From: Heyndrickxia sporothermodurans
Lineage (GTDB): Bacteria > Bacillota > Bacilli > Bacillales > Bacillaceae_C
Reading direction: 5' to 3' (one strand)
Assembly: GCF_016785185.1 (NCBI RefSeq)
Contig: NZ_JAEKDY010000004.1
Length of the DNA stretch: 64,000 nt
Shown: positions 17,658 to 26,349 of the stretch, piece by piece
Position numbering within the stretch: the first letter of the stretch is position 1
How the letters are laid out: the number at the start of each line of letters is the position of its first letter
Made by a program: the position numbers and the translations under genes
The notes under the pieces: generated by a model
Told to the model about the DNA's origin: nothing
Databases searched by the model: none
What the model saw: only the letters and a program-made list of their open reading frames with translations

Positions 17658-18197
17658 CTACGAAATATTGCTAATCCACCAGTTTTCAATTTGATTTGAA
17701 AGTATTGGCGTATTTTTAATTATTCCTTTGGCAATAAATGATTGATCAAGTGCATGTTGAATCGATTCGATCGGAAGCAGGGCTCCAATATATAAGATGA
17801 TGAAGATAATTAAATAAACTTCGAGAAAGCCTAATATGCCCCCAGCCCAAACATTTAATTGTTTTAAGATCGGAATACGTGCAACAAAATCTAGTGCCGA
17901 TCCAATAATGTGTAAAATAATTTTTGTTGCAAAGAAAATAATAGCAAAAGCAATTGCCCGATAATAGGCATCTTCTAGATTTAATCCACTTAATAACATG
18001 GATATCGATTTGTTTTCATCCAATGCCGGATACGGTATCCATAGTTTAAGATGTGGTGCTAAATCTTTAAAATACATATACGCTACAGCAAATGCAATAA
18101 TAAAACCGGTAATATGAATGAGCTGAAGAATAAATCCTCTCTTCAGACCAACAAAAAATCCAATGATTAAGATTAATAGAATAACTAAATTAACCAT
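17658..18197 (-). CDS. yshB: CvpA family membrane protein
   Basis: 179 residues with four membrane spans and the CvpA opening (ILLILIIGFFVGLKRGFILQLI). Proteins of this family are linked to colicin V production and envelope stress in E. coli; the role in Bacillus is not established. The ATG lies 4 bases after the zapA stop, so translation is probably coupled. The pair matches yshA-yshB of B. subtilis. Confidence 0.9.
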   Translation of the reverse strand: MVNLVILLILIIGFFVGLKRGFILQLIHITGFIIAFAVAYMYFKDLAPHLKLWIPYPALDENKSISMLLSGLNLEDAYYRAIAFAIIFFATKIILHIIGSALDFVARIPILKQLNVWAGGILGFLEVYLIIFIILYIGALLPIESIQHALDQSFIAKGIIKNTPILSNQIENWWISNIS

Positions 18198-18201
18198 GAC
18201 T

Positions 18202-18456
18202 TCAGTCCTTTAATTGTTGAAGTTGATTTTCGAGAATCTCTATTTTTTCCTGCAATTTTAAATAATCATGTACGGCGTTTACAGCTGTTAAAACAGCAAG
18301 TTTACTAGTATCTAATGAGGGGTTTTGGGACCTAATATCACGCATTTTCTCATCAACTAATGAGGCAACATGGCGTATATGATTTGCCGAATCCGTACCG
18401 ACAATAGTATATTGCTGTCCATATATCCCGACCGTTATGCGATTTTTTTCAGTCAA
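18202..18456 (-). CDS. zapA: Cell division protein ZapA
   Basis: Small cytoplasmic protein that bundles FtsZ at the division ring. The conserved TVGIYGQQYTIVGTDS and HIRHVASLVDEKM are followed by a C-terminal coiled coil. The open frame extends to 18534, but GAGGGGG nine bases upstream of the TTG at 18456 and homologue length (about 85) support the TTG start, giving 84 residues. Confidence 0.93.
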   Translation of the reverse strand: MTEKNRITVGIYGQQYTIVGTDSANHIRHVASLVDEKMRDIRSQNPSLDTSKLAVLTAVNAVHDYLKLQEKIEILENQLQQLKD

Positions 18457-18598
18457 TCTTTTTTGCCCCCTCGGTTTAAAAATCCTATTGTTTATAATAA
18501 CATGGAATGAATAAGTTGGAAAGATTTTGTCCATTAATGTCGAAAGTATCTAATTTCGTATACAACATATTATATAATTACTAATGGAGGTTGTTCAT

Positions 18599-19519
18599 AT
18601 GTCAAACACTGTCATAAAAGTTTCCCATGAAATGATAAATAAAATGAAGGATTATTATTCACAGTCACTCCTTGAAAAAAATCCACCTGGAGCAATTTTT
18701 ACTGCTAAACAAAATGGCTGCACGATTACAGCTTACCGATCAGGAAAGGTTATGTTCCAAGGAAATTTCCATTCCGATGAAGCTAGTAAATGGGGAGAAG
18801 CTTCAACAATCCCAAAAAAGACAAAGGTAAATAAAACATCTGGAAAACCGTTACCGCCCGACATTTCAACAATGTCACTGATTGGCTCTGATGAAGTAGG
18901 AACAGGTGATTATTTTGGACCTATCACAGTTGTTAGTGCCTATGTTAAAAAGGAACAAATCCCTTTGCTAAAGGAGTTGGGCGTAAAGGACTCTAAAGAT
19001 CTTTCCGACCCCCAAATTGTCACGATCGCCAAGGATTTGCTTCACGTCATTCCTTACAGTCTATTAATATTACATAATGAAAAATACAATCAATTGCAAG
19101 CAAGTGGAATGACACAAGGTAAAATGAAAGCATTATTACATAACAAAGCATTGAATAATCTTTTGAAAAAAATACCCGAAAAACCCGAAGCAATTTTGAT
19201 TGATCAATTCGTTGAAGCAGATACGTATTATCGTCATTTAAAGGGACAAAAAGAAATATGCACCGAAAATGTTTACTTTAGTACGAAAGGAGAAAGTGTC
19301 CATCTTGCAGTAGCAGCAGCCTCTATCTTAGCAAGATATGCATTTATAAAAGAATTTGATAAATTAAGTGAAAAAGCAGGATTCACCTTACCAAAAGGGG
19401 CAGGACACCAGGTCGATAAGGCTGCTGCACGATTAATTAAAAAGAAAGGCCGTCCTGCTTTAAAAGATTTTGCTAAAATTCATTTTGCTAACACGGAAAA
19501 GGCATTAAAGTTAATATAA
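18599..19519 (+). CDS. rnhC: Ribonuclease HIII
   Basis: Cleaves the RNA strand of RNA-DNA hybrids and helps remove misincorporated ribonucleotides. The 306 residues have an N-terminal TBP-like domain and the RNase HII/HIII catalytic motif SLIGSDEVGTGDYFGP near residue 95, with further acidic residues in VKDSKDLSD and LIDQF. ATG at 18599 is fixed by TGGAGG 8 bases upstream. It is divergent from zapA and convergent with pheT, as in B. subtilis. Confidence 0.95.
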   Translation: MSNTVIKVSHEMINKMKDYYSQSLLEKNPPGAIFTAKQNGCTITAYRSGKVMFQGNFHSDEASKWGEASTIPKKTKVNKTSGKPLPPDISTMSLIGSDEVGTGDYFGPITVVSAYVKKEQIPLLKELGVKDSKDLSDPQIVTIAKDLLHVIPYSLLILHNEKYNQLQASGMTQGKMKALLHNKALNNLLKKIPEKPEAILIDQFVEADTYYRHLKGQKEICTENVYFSTKGESVHLAVAAASILARYAFIKEFDKLSEKAGFTLPKGAGHQVDKAAARLIKKKGRPALKDFAKIHFANTEKALKLI

Positions 19520-19522
19520 AAA

Positions 19523-19542
19523 AACGCGGAAGCTCCGCGTTT
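19523..19542. terminator. Bidirectional terminator between rnhC and pheT
   Basis: AACGCGGA/TCCGCGTT stem with a 3-nt loop, A-run before and T-run after. It serves both convergent genes. Confidence 0.9.
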
Positions 19543-19546
19543 TTTT

Positions 19547-21961
19547 CTACCCTCTTAATTCAGCACCTGTTTGTTCTTTCACTGCCTTAAGCACTTTTTC
19601 ATGTGCTTTTACAACTTCGTCATCTGTTAATGTACGATCCGGATCAAAATATTTTAATGAAAATGCAATGGATTTTTTCCCTTGTTCCATATGTTCACCT
19701 TCATAAAGGTCAAAAATTGAAACCTCTTTTAATAATGATCCACCCGCTGTTTCAATAATATCTTTTAACGTTCCAGCATTTACTGTGCTGTCAACGACTA
19801 ATGCAATATCCCTCGTTATGGAAGGGAATCGCGGAATAGACATATATTGTAATGGCCTTACATCGAAACTAAATACTGGTTTCGTCATTAGTTCAAATAC
19901 ATATGTTTCTTTCAAATCCAATTCCTTTTGAACTTGTGGATGAATTTGACCGATAAAACCGATTACTTCATTATCTAAAACGATTTCAGCCGTTCTTCCC
20001 GGATGCATGCCGTCAATTTGTGCAGTTTGATAAGAGATATGTTGACTTACACCAAGTTTTTCGAATAACCCTTCAACAACACCTTTTGCTACATAAAAGT
20101 CAACTGCTTTTTTCTCACCCTGCCATAGTTGAGAATGCCATAATCCAGTAATTGCTCCTGCTAAATGTTCATATTCATCAGGTTGCTCATGATCCGTAGT
20201 TTTCAAAAATACTGAACCTATTTCATATATAGATACAGAATCATTTTTTCTAGCAAGATTATAGGAAACAACGTCTAATAATCCAGGTAAAATGCTTAAG
20301 CGTAAGTGGCTTCTTTCTTCACTCATCGGCATCGCTAAACGTATCGGATCTCTTTTTTCAATTGCATAATTCTTAGATTTTTCTTCGCTTGTTAATGAAT
20401 AAGTGATTGCTTGATTTAAACCCGCACCTTCTAAAAATCTTTTTGCTGCACGACGTTTTCTTTGATTTTCAGTTAATCCGCCCGGTGTTGTTTCACCCGA
20501 AGGTAATGTAGTTGGAAGATTATCATATCCGTATAGACGTGCTACTTCCTCAATTAGATCTTCTTGAATCGTAATATCTCCGCGGCGGGTTGGTATTGTA
20601 ATCGTAAAAATTTCATCGTCTAATTTTACGTCAAATTGTAGACGATTAAAAATTTCAAGTACTTCATTTGAAGTAATGGTTGTTCCTAATGTTTGATTTA
20701 TTTTGCTTAACGTAATTTCAATAACAGCAGGCTCAACTCGTAATGTATTTACTTCTACTACACCAGACAAAACGTCACCGGATGCGTATTTTTCCATTAA
20801 TTCGGCAGCGCGCTCCGCTGCATCATGGATACGGTTCGGATCGACACCCTTTTCAAAACGGGCACTGGCTTCACTGCGTAATCCGTGGTCTTTAGACGCA
20901 TTACGAACGGTTTGACCGTTAAAATAAGCCGATTCAAGTAATACGGTTGTCGTAGAATCGCTAACTTCAGAATTAGCACCACCCATAACACCCGCCATCG
21001 CAATTGGGTCTTTTCCATTTGTAATAACTAAATGAGAAGCTTTTAACGTTCTTTCGGTGTCATCAAGTGTAGTGATTTTTTCCCCTTCATGGGCTAAACG
21101 AACAACAATTTCTTTTGAACCTAATTTATTATAGTCAAAGGCATGTAACGGTTGACCATATTCAAGTAAAATGTAATTTGTAATATCCACCACATTATTA
21201 TGTGGACGGATTCCGGCTGACATTAATCTTGTTTGCACCCACAATGGCGAAGGGCCGATTTTTACATTTTTAATGATTTTCGCCACATATAGTGGATTTT
21301 CTTCCGGTGCATCGACTTTAATTGAAATATAATCGCTTGCAGCTTCAGAATCAGTTGCTTTCTCGATAGCAGGTAGTTTAACTTCCGTACCAAGAATAGC
21401 TGCTACTTCATAGGCTACACCCAACATGCTTAAACAGTCTGAACGGTTCGGTGTTAAACCTAATTCAAGAATTTTATCATCTAAATTTAACAATACTAAT
21501 GCATCAGAACCCACTTCTACATCGTTTGGAAATACAAATATTCCTTCGGCAAAATCCTTCGGAATTAGCTTTCCTTCAATCCCAAGTTCTTGCAGGGAAC
21601 AAATCATCCCATTTGATTCTTCACCACGTAATTTTGATTTTTTAATTTTGAAGTTTCCCGGTAATACAGCCCCAACAGTAGCAACGGCTACTTTTTGTCC
21701 TTTGGCAACATTTTTAGCCCCACAAATAATTTGTACTGGTGCTTCGTCGCCAAGGTCAACTAAGCATTTATTTAATTTGTCAGCATTTGGATGCTTTTCG
21801 CATTCTAATACATGACCGACAACGACGCCTTTAATAGAGGCGGCTTTATGTTCAACACTTTCTACTTCAATTCCACTTCTCGTTATTTTTTCTGCTAATT
21901 CTTCTGCGGATAGACCATTTAAGTCTACATATTCATTTAGCCATTTATATGAAACTAACAT
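19547..21961 (-). CDS. pheT: Phenylalanine-tRNA ligase beta subunit
   Basis: The large subunit of the alpha2beta2 enzyme. The 804 residues show the N-terminal EMAP-like tRNA-binding domain (VVVGHVLECEKHPNADKLNKCLVDLG, about 40-150), the B3/B4 editing domain (WVQTRLMSAGIRPHNNVVDITNYILLEYGQPLHAFD), the B5 domain, and the C-terminal anticodon-binding fold (SIPRFPSITRDIALVV ... SLKYFDPDRTLTDDEV). Full length. It follows pheS by 19 bases and shares its T-box. Confidence 0.97.
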   Translation of the reverse strand: MLVSYKWLNEYVDLNGLSAEELAEKITRSGIEVESVEHKAASIKGVVVGHVLECEKHPNADKLNKCLVDLGDEAPVQIICGAKNVAKGQKVAVATVGAVLPGNFKIKKSKLRGEESNGMICSLQELGIEGKLIPKDFAEGIFVFPNDVEVGSDALVLLNLDDKILELGLTPNRSDCLSMLGVAYEVAAILGTEVKLPAIEKATDSEAASDYISIKVDAPEENPLYVAKIIKNVKIGPSPLWVQTRLMSAGIRPHNNVVDITNYILLEYGQPLHAFDYNKLGSKEIVVRLAHEGEKITTLDDTERTLKASHLVITNGKDPIAMAGVMGGANSEVSDSTTTVLLESAYFNGQTVRNASKDHGLRSEASARFEKGVDPNRIHDAAERAAELMEKYASGDVLSGVVEVNTLRVEPAVIEITLSKINQTLGTTITSNEVLEIFNRLQFDVKLDDEIFTITIPTRRGDITIQEDLIEEVARLYGYDNLPTTLPSGETTPGGLTENQRKRRAAKRFLEGAGLNQAITYSLTSEEKSKNYAIEKRDPIRLAMPMSEERSHLRLSILPGLLDVVSYNLARKNDSVSIYEIGSVFLKTTDHEQPDEYEHLAGAITGLWHSQLWQGEKKAVDFYVAKGVVEGLFEKLGVSQHISYQTAQIDGMHPGRTAEIVLDNEVIGFIGQIHPQVQKELDLKETYVFELMTKPVFSFDVRPLQYMSIPRFPSITRDIALVVDSTVNAGTLKDIIETAGGSLLKEVSIFDLYEGEHMEQGKKSIAFSLKYFDPDRTLTDDEVVKAHEKVLKAVKEQTGAELRG

Positions 21962-21980
21962 ATCTTTTCCTCCCTAGCTT

Positions 21981-23018
21981 TTACTCATGTACAGAAAATT
22001 GTTTTAAGAAACGAGTATCATTCGTGTATAGATGGCGGATGTCATCGATTCCGTATTTCAACATCGCAATTCGTTCTGCACCGATTCCAAATGCAAATCC
22101 TGTATACTTAGTTGAATCAAATCCAGCCATTTGCAAAACATTTGGGTGAACCATTCCGGCACCTAGCATTTCAATCCAGCCTGTTTTTTTACATACATTA
22201 CAGCCTTCTCCTCCACAGGAGAAACAAGATACATCCACTTCAACAGATGGCTCTGTAAATGGGAAAAAGCTTGGACGTAAGCGGATTTGGCGCTCAGCAC
22301 CGAACATTTTTTTCGCAAATACTTCTAACGTGCCCTTCAAATCCCCCATTGTAATGTTTTCATCTACAACAAGACCTTCAATTTGCATAAATTGGTGGGA
22401 ATGGGTTGCATCATCATTATCTCGACGATACACTTTCCCAGGACAAATAATTTTAACTGGTCCTTTTCCTTCATGTTTTTCCATCGTTCTCGCTTGAACT
22501 GGGGAAGTATGTGTTCTTAATAAAATATCTTCAGTAATATAGAAGGAATCTTGCATATCACGAGCTGGGTGTCCTTTTGGAAGGTTTAAAGCTTCAAAAT
22601 TGTAGTAATCCTTTTCTACTTCCGGTCCTTCAGCTATCGTATATCCCATACCGATAAAGAAATTTTCAATTTCTTCTACTATTCTTGTTAATGGATGGTG
22701 ATTACCTACTTTAACTGGGCGACCGGGAAGGGTAACATCGATCGTTTCCTCCGCTAATTGTTTTTCAACTGCGGCTTTTTCTAATGCTTCACTTTTTAAC
22801 TCGATTTGCTTGCTGATTACTTCCCTTACTTCATTGGCAAGGGCACCCATTTTCGGACGTTCTTCAGCTGAAAGCTGCCCCATTCCTCTTAAAACTTCTG
22901 TTATCGGCCCTTTTTTTCCTAAATATGCAACGCGAACATCGTTTAAAGACTTTAAGTCTTCCGCTTGCTCAATTTTTGCTAAGGCTTCTCCTTGTAAATC
23001 TTTTAATTTTTGCTCCAT
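21981..23018 (-). CDS. pheS: Phenylalanine-tRNA ligase alpha subunit
   Basis: Catalytic subunit with the class II aminoacylation core. The 345 residues begin with a coiled-coil arm. Motif 2 is in GKVYRRDNDDATHSHQFMQIEGL, a Cys cluster in CFSCGGEGCNVCKKTGW, and motif 3 in GFAFGIGAERIAMLKYG. The Ala in FAFG that governs side-chain specificity is present. AAAGGAGG 9 bases before the ATG at 23018 sets the start. The reading frame extends further upstream only through the T-box region. Confidence 0.97.
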   Translation of the reverse strand: MEQKLKDLQGEALAKIEQAEDLKSLNDVRVAYLGKKGPITEVLRGMGQLSAEERPKMGALANEVREVISKQIELKSEALEKAAVEKQLAEETIDVTLPGRPVKVGNHHPLTRIVEEIENFFIGMGYTIAEGPEVEKDYYNFEALNLPKGHPARDMQDSFYITEDILLRTHTSPVQARTMEKHEGKGPVKIICPGKVYRRDNDDATHSHQFMQIEGLVVDENITMGDLKGTLEVFAKKMFGAERQIRLRPSFFPFTEPSVEVDVSCFSCGGEGCNVCKKTGWIEMLGAGMVHPNVLQMAGFDSTKYTGFAFGIGAERIAMLKYGIDDIRHLYTNDTRFLKQFSVHE

Positions 23019-23046
23019 CTTTTCTACCTCCTTTAATAAATAAGCA

Positions 23047-23312
23047 TAAAAAAACCCCGTCCTTAGAAGGGACGAGGTTATCATCGCGGTACCACCCTAA
23101 TTAGCATCAAAAAATATTATGCTCAACTTCATTAAATAACGGCTTTTCACCGAGGCATCTTTACATTTCAATAGAAACGGTCCCGATGCTGACTCCAGGG
23201 GTGAATTTCACTTAATATTCCATAAAAATGCTCCCAGTCTTTGGCATTTTCTCCCTAAATGGATCCATTAAACTACTTTTCCCTATCATTGTCTTTTATC
23301 ATTTATGCAATT
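23047..23312 (-). promoter_or_regulatory. Phe T-box leader of pheST
   Basis: The minus strand reads GGGTGGTACCGCGAT (complement of 23083-23097), the T-box that pairs with the tRNA acceptor end. It is followed by a terminator stem AACCTCGTCC/GGACGGGGTT and a T-run (23051-23078). Upstream, a TTC Phe codon at 23203-23205 stands in the expected specifier position (GAAATTCACC). By family mechanism, uncharged tRNA-Phe prevents termination. Confidence 0.93.
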
Positions 23313-23318
23313 GTATAT

Positions 23319-23347
23319 ATTATAGTATTTTGTGAAATGAAATTCAA
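23319..23347 (-). promoter_or_regulatory. Sigma-A promoter of the pheS leader
   Basis: TTGAAT (complement of 23342-23347), a 17-base spacer, TATAAT (complement of 23319-23324). It starts transcription just beyond the stop of the upstream methyltransferase gene. Confidence 0.7.
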
Positions 23348-23349
23348 AT

Positions 23350-24105
23350 TTATTTCTTTAAATAATACATTAATATTCCAGCGGCTACTGCAACGTTCAA
23401 TGATTCTGCTTGTCCGTGTATTGGGATATATAAATTTTGCTTTGTCAACTCTAATAAATGTTTGGATACCCCATTCCCTTCATTTCCAACTATAAGCGCG
23501 AAAGAATCTTGTGGCTGAACTTGTTTAAAAGGGATTCCGTTTTCCAATGCCGTTCCATAGACAGGAATTTGTTCTTGTTGAAGCTTATTAATCCATTCAT
23601 CCAGGTGTCCCGTTAGTATATTAATATGAAAATGGCTGCCTTGGGCAGAGCGAATGATTTTAGGATTATATGCATCAACCGTTCCTTCTCCTAAAACAAC
23701 GGCATTCAAGCCAGCAGCATCTGCTGTACGGATCATCGTTCCGATGTTCCCTGGGTCTTGGACCGCATCCAATAGCAAAAATGATTTTCCATTCAACTCA
23801 TTAACAGAAGTATTTTTCATTTGACAAACGGCAAAAATGCCTTGGGCTGTTTCTGTATCCGAAATCGCTTTGCTAATTTCTGAAGTAATTTTTGTTACTT
23901 GAAGTCCATGAATATCCCATTCTTGAGGAATTTCGATTTCCTCACTATACATTAATTCAATGATGTCCTCTTTAAATTTTAGTGCTTCTTCAACAAGATG
24001 GAAACCTTCAACTAAATAGGAATTCGTTTTTTGACGTTCTTTTTTAGTCAATAATTTTTTCCACTGTTTCACTTGCGGATTTTTCAATGACTCGATATAT
24101 TTCAC
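23350..24105 (-). CDS. ysgA: TrmH/SpoU-family RNA 2'-O-methyltransferase (YsgA)
   Basis: SPOUT methyltransferase acting on rRNA or tRNA; the exact target is not fixed by sequence. The 251 residues have an N-terminal substrate-binding domain (VKQWKKLLTKKERQ, SYLVEGFHLVEEALK) and the knotted domain with LLDAVQDPGNIGTMIRTADAAG, IVGNEGNGVS and IPIHGQAESLNVAVAAGI. GTG at 24105 is chosen: AGAGGAGA precedes it, and it gives MKYIESLKNP as in homologues. Confidence 0.92.
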   Translation of the reverse strand: MKYIESLKNPQVKQWKKLLTKKERQKTNSYLVEGFHLVEEALKFKEDIIELMYSEEIEIPQEWDIHGLQVTKITSEISKAISDTETAQGIFAVCQMKNTSVNELNGKSFLLLDAVQDPGNIGTMIRTADAAGLNAVVLGEGTVDAYNPKIIRSAQGSHFHINILTGHLDEWINKLQQEQIPVYGTALENGIPFKQVQPQDSFALIVGNEGNGVSKHLLELTKQNLYIPIHGQAESLNVAVAAGILMYYLKK

Positions 24106-24154
24106 TTGTATTCTCCTCTTCACTTATCAATATCTCATTATATCGTAATTTATA

Positions 24155-24185
24155 TACATATAACATTCTAATTCGTGACATGCTA
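24155..24185 (+). promoter_or_regulatory. Possible sigma-G promoter of sspI
   Basis: TACATA (24155-24160), an 18-base spacer, then CATGCTA (24179-24185), against the forespore sigma-G pattern TGAATA-N17/18-CATACTA. The match is partial, but the position (about 40 bases before an SASP gene) fits. Confidence 0.4.
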
Positions 24186-24227
24186 ATAGCAAATGTTAAA
24201 GAAATATAATAAAAGGAGTGCTACAAA

Positions 24228-24437
24228 ATGAACTTAAATCTCCGTAATGCCATTATTCATAATGTATCCGGAAATGACCAAGCACAATTAAAGGATACAA
24301 TTGTTGATGCGATTCAAAGAGGAGAAGAAAAAATGCTGCCCGGCTTAGGTGTTTTGTTTGAAGTAATTTGGAATCATGCGGATGAACAAGAAAAGAATAT
24401 GATGCTTGAGACATTAGAAGAAGGCTTAAAGCAATAA
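24228..24437 (+). CDS. sspI: Small acid-soluble spore protein SspI
   Basis: A 69-residue spore-specific protein. The sequence, with GNDQAQLKDTIVDAIQRGEEKMLPGLGVLFEVIW, is nearly identical to B. subtilis SspI as I remember it. AAAAGGAGTG precedes the ATG. It is a minor SASP made in the forespore and found in the spore core. Its position between ysgA and an M42 peptidase matches B. subtilis. It is a clear marker of endospore formation. Confidence 0.95.
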   Translation: MNLNLRNAIIHNVSGNDQAQLKDTIVDAIQRGEEKMLPGLGVLFEVIWNHADEQEKNMMLETLEEGLKQ

Positions 24438-24444
24438 ACATAGG

Positions 24445-24474
24445 AAAGGGCATATCCGTTTGGTTATGCCCTTT
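24445..24474. terminator. Bidirectional terminator between sspI and the M42 peptidase
   Basis: A 10-bp stem AAAGGGCATA/TATGCCCTTT sits between the convergent genes. The downstream T content is modest on both sides. Confidence 0.7.
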
Positions 24475-24483
24475 ATTATATCA

Positions 24484-25569
24484 TTACTCAAAGGTAATTT
24501 TATCCACAGTTTCACGATCAAGACGTTTAATGACTTCTGTAATTAATTTCACCGTATTTTCATAATCATCACGATGCAACATGGCTGCATGTGAGTGAAT
24601 ATAACGTGTTGCAATAGTAATGGCAAGTGATGGCACTCCATTTGCTGTTAAATGAATCGATCCTGCGTCTGTTCCTCCACCTGGGATGGCATCGAATTGA
24701 TATGGGATACTTAATTCTTCTGCAACCCCTACAACTAAATCGCGCAAACCTTTATGAGAGACCATTGATGCATCATATAAAATGATTTGTGGTCCTTCTC
24801 CCATTTTGCTTAAAGCTTCTTTTTCTGTAATCCCTGGTGTATCGCCGGCAATTCCAACATCGACACCAAAGCCAATATCAGGCTTAATTTTCATAGCGGC
24901 TGTTTTTGCACCGCGAAGTCCAACTTCTTCTTGAACATTTCCGACACCGTAAACAATATTTGGATGCTTTTCGTTCTTTAGATTTTTCAATACATCAATT
25001 GCAATTGCACAGCCAATACGATTATCCCACGCTTTTGCTAGAAGCATTTTTTCATTATTCATTACGGTAAATTCAAAGTATGGAACGACCATATCCCCCG
25101 GAAGTACGCCCCATTCCAAAGCTTCTTCTTTGCTTGAAGCACCGATATCAATAAACATATCTTTAATTTCATACGGCTTTTTCCTAGCTTCAGGAGACAA
25201 GACATGTGGTGGTTTTGATCCGATGACACCAGTAAGATCTCCTTTTCTTGTAACGATCGTTACTCTTTGTGCAAGCATTACTTGAGACCACCAGCCACCG
25301 ACCGTTTGGAATCGAAGAAATCCTTTGTCATCAACTTGGGTTACCATAAATCCAACTTCGTCTAAATGACCAGCAACCATAATTTTGGGACCGTTTTCAT
25401 CTCCTACTTTTTTAGCAATTAAACTTCCTAGACCATCTGCAGTAATTTCATCTGAAAACGGTTCAATATATTTTTTCATTACGTCGCGTGCTTCTTTTTC
25501 ATTACCCGCGATGCCCTTTGCATCCGTTAAGTCCTTGAGCATCGTCAATGTTTCATCAAGCTTTGCCAT
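24484..25569 (-). CDS. ysdC: M42 family metallopeptidase (YsdC)
   Basis: Cobalt/zinc aminopeptidase or glucanase-like enzyme of the M42 family. Metal ligands are visible in AGHLDEVGFMV, KAWDNRIGCAI, the catalytic Glu pair NVQEEVGLRGA, VDVGIAGDTPG and the C-terminal RYIHSHAAMLHRDD. The 361 residues equal the length of B. subtilis YsdC. TTGGAGG 8 bases before the ATG at 25569 sets the start. Substrate is unknown. Confidence 0.92.
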   Translation of the reverse strand: MAKLDETLTMLKDLTDAKGIAGNEKEARDVMKKYIEPFSDEITADGLGSLIAKKVGDENGPKIMVAGHLDEVGFMVTQVDDKGFLRFQTVGGWWSQVMLAQRVTIVTRKGDLTGVIGSKPPHVLSPEARKKPYEIKDMFIDIGASSKEEALEWGVLPGDMVVPYFEFTVMNNEKMLLAKAWDNRIGCAIAIDVLKNLKNEKHPNIVYGVGNVQEEVGLRGAKTAAMKIKPDIGFGVDVGIAGDTPGITEKEALSKMGEGPQIILYDASMVSHKGLRDLVVGVAEELSIPYQFDAIPGGGTDAGSIHLTANGVPSLAITIATRYIHSHAAMLHRDDYENTVKLITEVIKRLDRETVDKITFE

Positions 25570-25706
25570 CTTATTGACCTCCAATATTAATATGTATGTA
25601 CCCTAATTATTATAATAGATAAAATCAAAAAAATACAAAAATTCACCTCTATATTTTTCATAAAATAGATTGTTACTTTAAATATTTTAAACGCACAGAG
25701 TGGATT

Positions 25707-25830
25707 GGAGCGGAAGGCACTTGACTCCTGCGGGATCAGCTGGACAGATGAGACCCCGCAAGAGCGAAGCGATGAGGAGGCTCAACGCCAGCCCCGCGGA
25801 AAGCAAGTGCCTGGAGCGGGAAGGAACGGT
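25707..25830. repeat. GC-rich inverted intergenic repeat of Bacillaceae type
   Basis: About 124 bases, far richer in GC than the AT-rich surroundings, with nested inverted arms: AGGCACTTG (25715-25723) with CAAGTGCCT (25804-25812), and CTCCTGCGGG with CCCCGCAAGAG inside. I recall close relatives (GGAGCGGAAGGCG...GACCCCGCAGGAGCGAAGCGA...GCCTGGAGCGGAA) as dispersed intergenic elements in many Bacillaceae. Short ORFs across it are composition artefacts. Whether it is mobile or a structured RNA is unknown. Confidence 0.7.
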
Positions 25831-25874
25831 TCAATTGTTTATTCTCACAAAATTTACGAAAGCATCAAAAAAAA

Positions 25875-25900
25875 TGAATCCTTTTTAAGTAATACACGTA
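25875..25900 (+). promoter_or_regulatory. Sigma-W-like promoter of ysdB
   Basis: TGAATC (25875-25880), a 16-base spacer, CGTA (25897-25900), against the ECF sigma-W pattern TGAAAC-N16-CGTA. B. subtilis ysdB is a known sigma-W regulon member, which supports the call. Confidence 0.65.
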
Positions 25901-25937
25901 TGCAAAAGGTAGTAATTATTCATTGGAGGTTTAGATT

Positions 25938-26333
25938 ATGCTTTGGTTAATAAGAATTGCCATACTTGCCTTAGTGATTTACTTTATTGCAAAAATTATT
26001 AAGTACCTACGTAATCCAAAGCGAAAATTACAGCATGCACATAATGGAAAGCGCTATTTTTTTTATGATGACTCTGAAAATATTCGGAAAAACTTTCTGA
26101 TTACATATAAAGGAGTTTTACTCGAAGGAGAAAAATATTTAGGACCTAAAGAAACATCCTCTAATGTATTATCCATTTTTGTTTGGCCGCATGATTTACA
26201 ATTACTAAATGCACTAGACGATCAAGACTTATTATTTTTGGAAAATGAAATTAAATTAAAATATCCGAATGCAGTGATTGATTGGAAAAATCCTATCAAA
26301 GAAATTATTAGAAAACATAAAGAAAACTGCTGA
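25938..26333 (+). CDS. ysdB: Sigma-W regulon membrane-associated protein YsdB
   Basis: 131 residues: one N-terminal membrane segment (about 2-22), then a basic patch and a soluble domain with FFYDDSENIRKNFLITYKGVLLEGEKYLGP and WPHD, close to B. subtilis YsdB in memory. Function is unknown beyond envelope-stress control. TTGGAGG precedes the ATG. The stop codon lies in the terminator stem. Confidence 0.85.
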   Translation: MLWLIRIAILALVIYFIAKIIKYLRNPKRKLQHAHNGKRYFFYDDSENIRKNFLITYKGVLLEGEKYLGPKETSSNVLSIFVWPHDLQLLNALDDQDLLFLENEIKLKYPNAVIDWKNPIKEIIRKHKENC

Positions 26334-26349
26334 ATATTACAGCAGTTTT
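26323..26349. terminator. Bidirectional terminator ysdB / VTT protein
   Basis: AAAACTGCTG/CAGCAGTTTT stem with a 7-nt loop and flanking T/A runs between convergent genes. It overlaps the end of ysdB. Confidence 0.85.

Noticed and set aside
25700..25950. Two overlapping short plus-strand ORFs
   Set aside because: They lie in the GC-rich intergenic repeat, have arginine-rich low-complexity translations and no ribosome-binding site, and one overlaps the ysdB start.
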